This document shows positions 9,561 to 15,258 of a stretch of 17,471 bases of DNA, piece by piece. Made by a program: the position numbers and the translations under genes. Source of the stretch: Candidatus Woesearchaeota archaeon (GTDB taxonomy: Archaea > Nanobdellota > Nanobdellia > Woesearchaeales > WJKL01); contig WJKL01000055.1 in assembly GCA_014729145.1 (NCBI GenBank), positions 1 to 17,471 on the forward strand, in the 5' to 3' direction. Numbering within the stretch: the first letter of the stretch is position 1; every line of letters starts with the position of its first letter. The notes under the pieces are model-generated. The model saw only the letters and a list, made by a program, of their open reading frames with translations. It had not been told where the DNA came from and searched no databases.

Positions 9561-9650
9561 AGAAATCTCTTAGATAGGCTGTTTAGCGTTATTATTGTAG
9601 TTTGTTTGTTACCTAAACACTCCCTTCTATAGTAAAATAAGTGCCTTTTC

Positions 9651-9658
9651 TTTATAAA
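9651..9658 (-). promoter_or_regulatory. TATA-like box of the toxin operon
   Basis: TTTATAAA on the minus strand lies about 91 nt upstream of the TTG start. With the usual archaeal spacing, transcription would begin near 9628 and leave a leader of about 68 nt. The leader contains the purine-rich stretch GAAGGGAGTG but no strong Shine-Dalgarno directly before the TTG. This is the only convincing TATA match in the 160-nt gap. Confidence 0.5.
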
Positions 9659-9690
9659 ACTTATCTTTTTTAATCGAAGAATTTACGAAA

Positions 9691-9720
9691 ATAAATAAGA
9701 ATAAAATAAAAAAATTATAT
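9691..9720 (-). terminator. Putative T-rich terminator after the S-layer-type gene
   Basis: Immediately after the stop codon of the acidic surface protein the minus strand runs through a T-rich tract with a T7 run (complement of 9708-9714) and further T3-T4 runs. Oligo-T tracts without a stable hairpin are typical archaeal intrinsic terminators. It separates this gene from the toxin operon promoter downstream. Confidence 0.45.
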
Positions 9721-11211
9721 TTAAACTTTAGGTCTTTTGACTAACCAGATTATCAAAGCAGCTTCTGCTCCTAATACTGCAGCTACCAAAACAATCAGCA
9801 GCACAACAAAACCTACACTGTCTGTAAATCCTTCCGAGTCTTCAACAGTTTCAGTTATTCCAAATTCCTGCATAACTTCATCAGGAACAGTAACTTCTAT
9901 CTGGCCGTCATCTCCAATATTTACATTGTCAGGTGTTGATGTATCATCTGTTGATGCATCTGGGCTTGTTTGAGATACACAGTTATTCACAGTCAAAGTT
10001 ACATCTTTCTCATCTGCATGAACTCCTTCGTCTTTATCTCCACTGTAAAATACCTTTATAGTTATAGGGTATGTTCCTGCAGCTAGATCTTCTGGAACTG
10101 TAAAATGAAGAACTTTTGAATAACTGTTATCATCCCTGTCATATTCTTCAATCTTAATGTCTTCTTTTTTAAAGTCAATTCCAATATCTCTGTTCTCAAC
10201 ATAGACAGATACTTCATCGTCTTCTCTTTCTCCTCTGTTTTCAATCCTGATATCCATTTCATTGTCTCTGGAGCAGCTTACTTCATCATAATAAAGTTCT
10301 GCTTTATCAACAACAAAATCATATGTTTTCCTGTCAACAGTAAAATCATATGTTTTCTTTATTCCATGGACTGCACCATTCTCATCTTTTGCTTCTATAA
10401 AGATAGTCAATTCATAATCTTTATTTTTGATATTATCTTGGTCCATAGTTATTGTTGCTTTTAATGTTTCTTCATCCTCCTCATAAATACTGATGCTGCT
10501 GTCCTCATCTATGATAAAATCATCGTCATCATCTATCTCTATCTCAATATCAACATCATCCATCTCAACATTGTCATCCTCTGAATCATATTCGTTCTTT
10601 AAAGTTACAGAGATATCGATTGTTTCATCAACCATGACATCTTCGCTGAATTTGCTGTCATCTTCATCATAGCTTTCACTCCCAACATCAATATCGATCT
10701 TGTCAAGTTTAAGCATGTTTTCTCTCTGCATATAAAGAGGAACTGTTACTTCACTATTATCATTAAGAGTTAAAATAGCATCTGCAACCAATATAGCTCT
10801 TTCTTGCAGATAATCATCATTATCATCATCTGCATCAACAGAATCTAGATCTTTAGGTATTCTTGCATTCAGCTTTAATGTTCCGTCAGAACCATTTGTA
10901 ATTCCTGTTGGAAGACTTCCTACCAAAGATATATTCAATTCATCTCCATCAAAATCATAATCATAATTGTAACTTATATCTGTCACATCTATAGAATTTG
11001 TTTCATTGTTCTGAAGGACAATACTTCCTTCATCATATACCTCTTCATCATCGCTTTCCTTTGCATCTGGATTGCTTGCATCCTGACTGTCGCTTCCAAA
11101 CACAGGATTCTCATCATTGATGTTTGTTTTTAGTGTCACAGCTGCGCTGGCTGTAGAAACACAGAAAACTAAAATTATCATAGCTAAAATAGCCAATAAT
11201 ATCTTTTTCAT
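9721..11211 (-). CDS. Acidic S-layer-type surface protein with C-terminal membrane anchor
   Basis: 496 residues. Residues 1-23 are a clear signal peptide ending in a type I site (MKKILLAILAMIILVF, then TASA). The mature chain is extremely rich in Asp and Glu (for example DIEIEIDDDDDF at 221-232). It shows beta-sandwich-like segments at about 165-290 and 300-410, the second bounded by C313 and C411, which could form a disulfide. Residues 412-430 form a Ser/Thr/Asp/Pro linker. Residues 466-490 are a single transmembrane helix followed by a short basic tail (KRPKV). This layout (export signal, Ig-like domains with IENRG-type motifs, Ser/Thr linker, C-terminal anchor) matches archaeal S-layer or COG1361-like surface proteins. 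The start is supported by GGAGGT at 11221-11226, nine bases from the ATG. It appears monocistronic. Exact role in the envelope is inferred. Confidence 0.8.
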   Translation of the reverse strand: MKKILLAILAMIILVFCVSTASAAVTLKTNINDENPVFGSDSQDASNPDAKESDDEEVYDEGSIVLQNNETNSIDVTDISYNYDYDFDGDELNISLVGSLPTGITNGSDGTLKLNARIPKDLDSVDADDDNDDYLQERAILVADAILTLNDNSEVTVPLYMQRENMLKLDKIDIDVGSESYDEDDSKFSEDVMVDETIDISVTLKNEYDSEDDNVEMDDVDIEIEIDDDDDFIIDEDSSISIYEEDEETLKATITMDQDNIKNKDYELTIFIEAKDENGAVHGIKKTYDFTVDRKTYDFVVDKAELYYDEVSCSRDNEMDIRIENRGEREDDEVSVYVENRDIGIDFKKEDIKIEEYDRDDNSYSKVLHFTVPEDLAAGTYPITIKVFYSGDKDEGVHADEKDVTLTVNNCVSQTSPDASTDDTSTPDNVNIGDDGQIEVTVPDEVMQEFGITETVEDSEGFTDSVGFVVLLIVLVAAVLGAEAALIIWLVKRPKV

Positions 11212-11220
11212 TTTTGTATT

Positions 11221-11226
11221 ACCTCC
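11221..11226 (-). promoter_or_regulatory. Strong Shine-Dalgarno of the S-layer-type gene
   Basis: The minus strand reads GGAGGT nine bases before the ATG. It is the most canonical ribosome-binding site in the window, which fits a highly expressed surface protein and fixes the start. Confidence 0.85.
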
Positions 11227-11291
11227 AAAAATAATAATTTTTCAAGCTTGATTATCTATCCCCCCATTTATTTATTCAGGAGTAGTATCAT

Positions 11292-11300
11292 CTATATAAA
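11292..11300 (-). promoter_or_regulatory. TATA box of the S-layer-type gene
   Basis: The minus strand reads TTTATATAG about 85 nt before the ATG. This predicts a start of transcription near 11270 and a leader of about 59 nt that carries the GGAGGT site. The 57-bp repeats begin four bases upstream of this box, so they are well placed to influence it. Confidence 0.6.
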
Positions 11301-11304
11301 AAGG

Positions 11305-11441
11305 TTACGGTAATTTTGAACTAAAAGTGAAAAATTACTGTCTGTTGGCCCAATGCCAACTTTACGGTAATTTTGAACTAAAAGTGAAAAATTACTGTCT
11401 GTTCTTGCAATATGAACTTTACGGTAATTTTGAACTAAAAG
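11305..11441. repeat. 57-bp tandem repeat, 2.4 copies, each with an inverted repeat
   Basis: Units begin at 11305, 11362 and 11419, exactly 57 bp apart. The first 42 bases of the first two units are identical (starting TTACGGTAATTTTGAAC and ending TTACTGTCTGTT). The remaining 15 bases vary, with about half conserved, and the third copy keeps only the first 23 bases. Within each unit ACGGTAATTTT and AAAATTACTGT form an inverted repeat with one G/T wobble, so each could fold into a hairpin or bind a dimeric regulator. The array lies between the RuBisCO stop and the promoter of the S-layer-type gene and occupies most of this 253-nt gap. It encodes no recognisable protein. Confidence 0.9.
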
Positions 11442-11464
11442 AATATAGATTATATTTTAATAGG

Positions 11465-12742
11465 TTATTCTTTCCACTTTTTTATAGCCAGGTTAAGCTC
11501 TTTATGGAATTCAGAATATTCTTTTAATGGAATAAGATTCATAGAAGCATCCAAAGCCTGCCTTATAGCTCTTGCTCCTGCAAATGTTCCATCAGGATGG
11601 CCGTGGCATCCACCTCCAAATTGCATTATGATGTCATTTCCCATCGCCTTCATCAGATTAGGAATTTTTCCAGGCCATAATCCTCCAGAGCAGACAGCAA
11701 AAACAGGTTTGATATTCCACCATCTCTGTGCAAGAACATGCTCTTCTTTGTCAGGCTGTATAATGTTCTTTTCAATCTCTTCTCCAATTGCCTGAACCTC
11801 TTCTTTGCCCCCTTTCATCTTTCCTACAATAGCACCCACATGAATCTGGTCAACGCCTATTAATCTTGCAGTCTTTGCAATAGTCAGCATAGATATCCCA
11901 TGTTTTGGATTCTCTGTAAAAGCTCCATGCATCGCCCTATGAGCGTGTATTACTCTTCCTAAGTTTGCCTCTCTTAATGTCTGCAGTCCAGACCAGCCTG
12001 AAGTGATTATATCTATCATCACATATTCTCCTCCAAGACTTTTGACATATTTTGCTCTCTTTAGCATGGTATCTGTTTCTGCAGTAACATTTGCCATATA
12101 CATCTTCTTCTCTCCTGTCTCTTTCTCTGCCTTATCTCTCAATCTCAATGTTTCTTTTACTCTTTTTTCAAAATTATTAAAGCTCATCGAAGCAAGATTT
12201 TCATCGTCTTTTACAATATCTAATCCGCCCCTCCATGCATCATATGCAACCTTTGCATGCTGCTTATACGTCAGTCCAACCTTTGGCTTTACTATTGTTC
12301 CAACTAAAGGTCTTTTCTTGATTCCTAGTAATTTTCTGACCCCTTTAACTCCAAATTTAGGACCTGAAAACTTGTTCATGATAGATTTTGGAAAAGAAAT
12401 ATCTTCCAGCCTTAATCCCTTGACTGCTTTCATCCCAAATATATTTCCAGCAATTGCAGAATAAATCTGAGGCATGTTTCCTGCTTCAAAAAGTTCAGCA
12501 GGATAGGCAATCTTAACTTGTTTTGTTTTTTTGTCAATAGAATAAACATTTGGCTTTAATTTTTTTGCAATCTTTTTATTCATAGTAGAAATCGTTGTCC
12601 ATGTTCCTATAGAAGATTCTCCAGCTATCTTTTCACATGCTTCTTCAATAGAAATTTTGTTTGGTTCTACTCTATATTCTGCAACTAAGTCATTTGAACC
12701 TGGTTTGTATTTTTTGTTTATATATTTTAACAAAATTATCAC
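11465..12742 (-). CDS. rbcL: Form III-type ribulose-1,5-bisphosphate carboxylase (RuBisCO)
   Basis: This 425-residue protein is a complete RuBisCO large subunit that would carboxylate ribulose-1,5-bisphosphate to two 3-phosphoglycerate. In archaea of this type it normally serves AMP/nucleoside salvage with AMP phosphorylase and ribose-1,5-bisphosphate isomerase, neither of which is in this window. Visible catalytic positions (spinach numbering in brackets) are E42 (60), T47-W48 (65-66), N100 (123), K152 (175) and K154 (177) in VKPKVG, the carbamylated K178 (201) with D180 and E181 in GGLDIVKDDENL, H268-R269 (294-295) in HRAMH, loop-6 K308 (334) in GKMKGG, S352 (379) in SGGLWPG, and GGG at 376-378. 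Length and motifs resemble archaeal form III rather than form I, and there is no small subunit. Loop 6 has Lys where Glu is usual (GKMKG rather than GKLEG). The start is GTG at 12742; TTG four codons in is possible. It is last in the operon with the flavin reductase-like gene. Confidence 0.95.
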   Translation of the reverse strand: MIILLKYINKKYKPGSNDLVAEYRVEPNKISIEEACEKIAGESSIGTWTTISTMNKKIAKKLKPNVYSIDKKTKQVKIAYPAELFEAGNMPQIYSAIAGNIFGMKAVKGLRLEDISFPKSIMNKFSGPKFGVKGVRKLLGIKKRPLVGTIVKPKVGLTYKQHAKVAYDAWRGGLDIVKDDENLASMSFNNFEKRVKETLRLRDKAEKETGEKKMYMANVTAETDTMLKRAKYVKSLGGEYVMIDIITSGWSGLQTLREANLGRVIHAHRAMHGAFTENPKHGISMLTIAKTARLIGVDQIHVGAIVGKMKGGKEEVQAIGEEIEKNIIQPDKEEHVLAQRWWNIKPVFAVCSGGLWPGKIPNLMKAMGNDIIMQFGGGCHGHPDGTFAGARAIRQALDASMNLIPLKEYSEFHKELNLAIKKWKE

Positions 12743-12772
12743 TCTCTTTTTTTAATAAAATTATAAGAGCCC

Positions 12773-12782
12773 CTATATAATA
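12773..12782 (-). promoter_or_regulatory. TATA-like box for RuBisCO
   Basis: The minus strand reads TATTATATAG, preceded by CCAAAAC, which would be a fair BRE. It lies about 35 nt before the GTG, giving a predicted leader of about 9 nt. RuBisCO may therefore have its own promoter as well as read-through from the upstream genes. Confidence 0.45.
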
Positions 12783-12823
12783 GTTTTGGTAAAGCCAAAA
12801 CAAATAAACTTCGTTCATTTGTT
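12783..12823. repeat. Two adjacent hairpins at the RuBisCO upstream junction
   Basis: GTTTTGG (12783-12789) and CCAAAAC (12795-12801) are perfect inverted repeats with a 5-nt loop. Next to them 12799-12809 and 12813-12823 pair with one mismatch around a 3-nt loop, and this second stem spans the stop codon of the 190-residue gene. They could be a terminator or processing site for the upstream message, or an operator touching the RuBisCO TATA box. Confidence 0.7.
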
Positions 12824-13387
12824 GCCGTAATAAAACATCTTTTCTATAGAAACATCTTCTGATTTGTGGTTTCCTGTTCTTGGATTTGAATTTTCTTTTT
12901 CTTCAACTTTCTGTGGCTCTTCAGCAGGATCCTGCTCTTTTTTTTCATTTTCTTTTTTATTAACATTCATAGGCTTTTTTTCAGGATTTGGTTTTCTCAT
13001 ATTTATCTTATTAACCTGCTGCTTTACTTTTCTTATCTCTTTCTCCAAAGCGATCAGGGCATTTTTGTAACTTGCAAATTGTTTTTCCGTATATTTTTTT
13101 GTTTGGTTTATTTTATCTCTTAATTCTTTCAGGCTGTTCTCTGAAATAGTGCTTTGCTTTTCTTCTGCTCCCCCTATTTTTTCTTCTTTCTCTTCTTTTT
13201 TATGAAAATCAGGGCTTTTTCCCTGCTCTTTGGTTTCTTTTTCTTTTTCAGGAACATCCCCAGTAATATTCTTATTAAGCATCTCCTGTGCTTTTTTTAC
13301 AGCTTCATCTCTGCTTTCGACAAAGTTTTTTTTCAGCAGTTCCTGCGCAAGCTCATTTACCTTTTGTATGTCTTCAACACCGCTCAT
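12815..13387 (-). CDS. Small charged coiled-coil protein, unknown function
   Basis: 190 residues, no signal peptide or membrane segment. I do not recognise a family. Residues 8-40 are a short amphipathic helical motif (VNELAQELLKKN, then DEAVKKAQEML) that resembles the N-terminus of the 86-residue neighbour. Residues about 45-80 and 130-175 are low-complexity Lys/Glu/Pro tracts, likely disordered. Residues about 80-130 have heptad-like spacing (KELRDKINQTKKY, ALIALEKEIRKVKQQV) suggesting a coiled coil. The ATG overlaps the stop of the 86-residue gene by 4 nt and has AAGGTG a few bases upstream. RuBisCO follows after 72 nt. A scaffolding or regulatory role could be imagined but the sequence does not show one. 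Confidence 0.8.
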   Translation of the reverse strand: MSGVEDIQKVNELAQELLKKNFVESRDEAVKKAQEMLNKNITGDVPEKEKETKEQGKSPDFHKKEEKEEKIGGAEEKQSTISENSLKELRDKINQTKKYTEKQFASYKNALIALEKEIRKVKQQVNKINMRKPNPEKKPMNVNKKENEKKEQDPAEEPQKVEEKENSNPRTGNHKSEDVSIEKMFYYGNK

Positions 13388-13644
13388 TCTTTTTCACCTT
13401 TTTCTTCTTTGGATTTTTTCCCTATATGAAGTTTTTCCTTTATATCATCAACAATATCTTCAATTTTATCTCCTAGATCTTCTTCCTCTTCTTTTTCTGC
13501 TTTCTTCTGCAGCTCTTCAATCGTCTCTTCCCTTTCTTCAACCATCTTCTCAGCCATCTTCAATGCATCATCCATAGAATCAGCCAAGCCGGTATTCTTT
13601 AATGTTGCTGCAAGCCTGTTTAATTTTTCATTATCATCATTCAT
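13384..13644 (-). CDS. Small charged helical protein, unknown function
   Basis: 86 residues, cytosolic. The first half (LNRLAATLKNTGLADS, then MDDALKMAEKM) is a two-helix motif of the pattern L-A-x-x-L, G/N-x-A/V-x-S, D/E-A-x-x-x-A, also seen at the N-terminus of the next gene. This suggests a small duplicated module. The second half is a run of Glu, Lys and Asp (EELQKKAEKEEEEDLGDK) ending in a basic-acidic tail. It overlaps both neighbours by 4 nt (ATGA junctions), which indicates a real coding gene and coupled translation. Function unknown; a helical interaction module is the most I can infer. Confidence 0.8.
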   Translation of the reverse strand: MNDDNEKLNRLAATLKNTGLADSMDDALKMAEKMVEEREETIEELQKKAEKEEEEDLGDKIEDIVDDIKEKLHIGKKSKEEKGEKE

Positions 13645-14144
13645 CTTGTTGTTGTAAAATCCTCTCCTTTTTTTTGAAATATTCTTTTTTCTTTATTATT
13701 TAATTTACTATTTATAACTTCTCCTATAAAAATAATGTGGTCTCCGGCCTCAATTTCATTGACAACTTTGCATTCCAGGTAGCCGCATGCCTGTTTTATT
13801 CTTGCACAGTCTACTTTGTCTGCTTCTTCTTTTTCCAGTCCAGTCTCTTCAAATTTATCTATATGCTCCCCGCTGTGTGTTCCGCAGAACAAGACTTCTT
13901 TTTTCAGCTTCAAAGGCATGAAATTTACTACAAAAACCTTTGATTTTCTGATCAACTTTGTAGAAAACCGTTCTTTTCCGGATGAGATCGCATAAAGCTC
14001 TGGTTCATGAGAAACCTGTGTATGCCAGCTTAATGTAAATATATTATCTTTAGTCTTTTTTTCAGGAGAAAATCTTGATTCAATTTCATCTCTTGAAGTT
14101 ACTAATACTGTCTGTCTTGGATTTGCAACATCTGAGACCTTCAT
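13641..14144 (-). CDS. Flavin reductase-like (flavoredoxin-type) FMN-binding protein
   Basis: 167 residues. It matches the flavin reductase-like split-barrel family, which binds FMN and transfers electrons or reduces free flavin. Family features are the N-terminal PRQTVLVTSR strand (residues 9-18), NIFTLSWHTQVS (34-45), the FMN-contact segment AISSGKERFSTKLI (52-65), FVVNFMP (71-77), CGTHSGEHIDKF (87-98) and GDHIIFIGEV (134-143). Length is within the usual range. C87, C113, C120 and C125 are present, with no obvious iron-sulfur motif. No Shine-Dalgarno precedes the ATG, but TTAAATAG sits 26 nt upstream, so it is probably leaderless and heads the operon leading to RuBisCO. The physiological electron donor and acceptor cannot be told from the sequence. 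Confidence 0.85.
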   Translation of the reverse strand: MKVSDVANPRQTVLVTSRDEIESRFSPEKKTKDNIFTLSWHTQVSHEPELYAISSGKERFSTKLIRKSKVFVVNFMPLKLKKEVLFCGTHSGEHIDKFEETGLEKEEADKVDCARIKQACGYLECKVVNEIEAGDHIIFIGEVINSKLNNKEKRIFQKKGEDFTTTR

Positions 14145-14166
14145 GCTGTAATAAAAACAAATAAAA

Positions 14167-14174
14167 CTATTTAA
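14167..14174 (-). promoter_or_regulatory. TATA box of the flavin reductase-RuBisCO operon
   Basis: The minus strand reads TTAAATAG, preceded by an A-rich BRE-like segment (AAAAAG). Its centre is 26 nt from the A of the ATG, the spacing expected of a leaderless archaeal transcript. The palindromic element begins about 17 bp upstream of it. Confidence 0.65.
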
Positions 14175-14190
14175 CTTTTTCTAAATAACG

Positions 14191-14354
14191 GCACTGTCAA
14201 CTTTGTTGTGCAAGTCAAGACCGTCTGTGCCATCAATGTCATTCAATGCATAGCATTGATGGCATGGCCAGACGAAGATTTTGTGAGCATTTTTTTAGCG
14301 AGCAAAATTGGAGTAGAGCTTTATCTTGCACAACCCAACAGAGTTGACTTAACC
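14191..14354. mobile_element. MITE-like nested inverted-repeat element with 10-bp flanking direct repeats
   Basis: A 164-bp non-coding block is flanked by identical CTAAATAACG copies at 14181-14190 and 14355-14364, resembling a target-site duplication. Its outer arms are GTCAACTTTGTTGTGCAAG (14196-14214) and its imperfect complement at 14325-14348, which carries a 5-nt insertion. An inner pair, GTCTGTGCCATCAATG (14223-14238) with 14254-14273, forms a second stem around a 15-nt loop. No transposase is present, so this would be a non-autonomous element. Weaknesses are that the arms do not reach the very ends and no second copy is visible here. A structured RNA is the main alternative. Confidence 0.6.
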
Positions 14355-14374
14355 CTAAATAACGAAGACTTTTG

Positions 14375-14463
14375 TTTGCTTTGCAAAATATCAAGTTTAT
14401 ATGAAATTGGCAAAGCCAACAAAGATAAACCTCTGTTTTGCTTTGCAAAACATCAGGTTTATA
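14375..14463. repeat. Duplicated 27-bp hairpin-plus-TATA segment around a third hairpin
   Basis: TTTGCTTTGCAAAA plus ATCAAGTTTATA-type sequence occurs at 14375-14401 and again at 14437-14463 with only two differences. Each contains a small hairpin (TTTGC-TTT-GCAAA; extended to GTTTTGC-TTT-GCAAAAC at 14435-14451) followed by a TATA-like sequence. Between them TTGGC-AAA-GCCAA (14407-14419) is a third hairpin of the same core. Together with the palindromic element this explains most of the 350-nt gene-free stretch 14145-14494. Confidence 0.75.
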
Positions 14464-14465
14464 AA
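14458..14465 (+). promoter_or_regulatory. TATA box of the 151-residue gene operon
   Basis: TTTATAAA, formed by the end of the second 27-bp repeat copy, is centred about 33 nt before the ATG at 14495 and would give a leader of only a few bases. There is no Shine-Dalgarno before this start, which fits a very short leader. Confidence 0.55.
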
Positions 14466-14494
14466 GTTAATTCCCTATAATATACTATATTAAG

Positions 14495-14950
14495 ATGGGA
14501 ATATTTTCAAAATTAGTTGAGGAGAAAAAAGAGGAATTCATCAAGAAGGCCAAAGAAACAAACATGAGAGGCCATGGAGAGATAAACGCAAGGCTTTTTG
14601 TGGATGCAGAGAAAAAGAAAATATTATTTGTTCCGCATAAGATAAACCATCCGGAATTTATCGCAGCGCATATCGGAAAGACAAAGGAAGACATTAAGAA
14701 AAATATTAACCTGATAAACCAGTATATCCCTGTGACTGTAGAGATAGCAGAAGAAAAGGCAACTGCAGTATTGGTAGGGATCAGCGGACTTGAAACTTGG
14801 CTTGACGCTAACAAGAAAAAATACAATTATGGAAAAGACAAATATCATAATAAGAAATATGTCAATCAAGCCAGAGATTTTATATTGGCTGTACTTCAGG
14901 AATATGAAATCTTAGCGCCGGATTTCAAATTAAGGATAATATACAAATGA
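14495..14950 (+). CDS. Conserved-looking protein of unknown function, distant relative of the 135-residue neighbour
   Basis: 151 residues, cytosolic, basic. I do not recognise a family. A Lys/Glu-rich N-terminal helix (residues 3-22) is followed by an alpha/beta-like segment: LFVDAEKKKILFVP (34-47), HKINHPEF (48-55), a helical stretch, IPVTVEI (78-84), TAVLVGISGLETWL (90-103) and a C-terminal helical part with YNYGKDKYHNKKYVNQARDF. The pattern from residue 34 to 103 recurs in the 135-residue product two genes downstream, so the two probably share a fold. It is first in a three-gene operon with 4-nt overlaps. The start follows a TATA box at a distance allowing an almost leaderless message. Confidence 0.8.
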   Translation: MGIFSKLVEEKKEEFIKKAKETNMRGHGEINARLFVDAEKKKILFVPHKINHPEFIAAHIGKTKEDIKKNINLINQYIPVTVEIAEEKATAVLVGISGLETWLDANKKKYNYGKDKYHNKKYVNQARDFILAVLQEYEILAPDFKLRIIYK

Positions 14951-15258
14951 AAAAATATATTGAATATGAGGGAGAGAGGATTGATGCAGAATTTGCAGAA
15001 GGACTGGAAAAAAGCGGATTCTCTATAGACTCTTTGTTCAAAGACGGAGCTGAAAGCGCTGCTAAATCCTTTATTGACATTGTCATCTTGACAGACTACA
15101 TGATGCAGGAGGAAGATTATTATGAAAACATTGTAAATTTATGTTCAGGGTTGTCAAAGCATTATGAAAGATTTTATAGATCATTAGTTAATAATATTGA
15201 AAAACAAGATGACAGGAATGTGCCAAATAGGGCGTCAATGTTTTTATACAGCATGTGA
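14947..15258 (+). CDS. Small helical protein of unknown function
   Basis: 103 residues, acidic, cytosolic. The sequence appears mostly helical, with an N-terminal strand-like KYIEYEGERI, then AEFAEGLEKSGFSIDSLF, AAKSFIDIVILTDYMMQ and a Tyr-rich stretch (EEDYYENIVNLCSGLSKHY). No motif points to a reaction. Its ATG overlaps the previous stop by 4 nt, and its own stop overlaps the next start in the same way, so the three genes are very likely translated together. A weak AAGGAT precedes the ATG by about ten bases. Confidence 0.75.
   Translation: MKKYIEYEGERIDAEFAEGLEKSGFSIDSLFKDGAESAAKSFIDIVILTDYMMQEEDYYENIVNLCSGLSKHYERFYRSLVNNIEKQDDRNVPNRASMFLYSM

Noticed and set aside
8707..9573. Several plus-strand reading frames opposite the subtilase domain
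   Set aside because: They are shadows of the subtilase gene, whose catalytic motifs lie on the minus strand.
11305..11441. A CRISPR array
   Set aside because: The conserved part is 42 bp with only 15-bp variable parts that are themselves half conserved, there are under three copies, and no cas genes lie nearby.
11327..11527. A plus-strand reading frame encoding a 19-residue repeat across the 57-bp units
   Set aside because: The unit length is a multiple of three so the frame stays open by chance; it has no ribosome-binding site and runs into the RuBisCO gene on the other strand.
12003..12464. A 153-residue plus-strand reading frame opposite RuBisCO
   Set aside because: It is the antisense shadow of a clearly coding, motif-complete RuBisCO gene.
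13154..13577. Phe/Ser-rich plus-strand frames near 13,150-13,580
   Set aside because: They are complements of the Lys/Glu-rich minus-strand genes, which have overlapping starts and stops typical of a real operon.
14191..14354. A tRNA or other standard structured RNA gene
   Set aside because: No T-loop or anticodon arrangement is visible; nested long inverted repeats with flanking direct repeats fit an inserted element better.
14208..14480. Overlapping reading frames on both strands of the intergenic palindromic region (90 and 69 residues)
   Set aside because: They read through the inverted repeats and hairpins, have no start signals, and their compositions (Cys- and Leu-rich) do not match real genes here.
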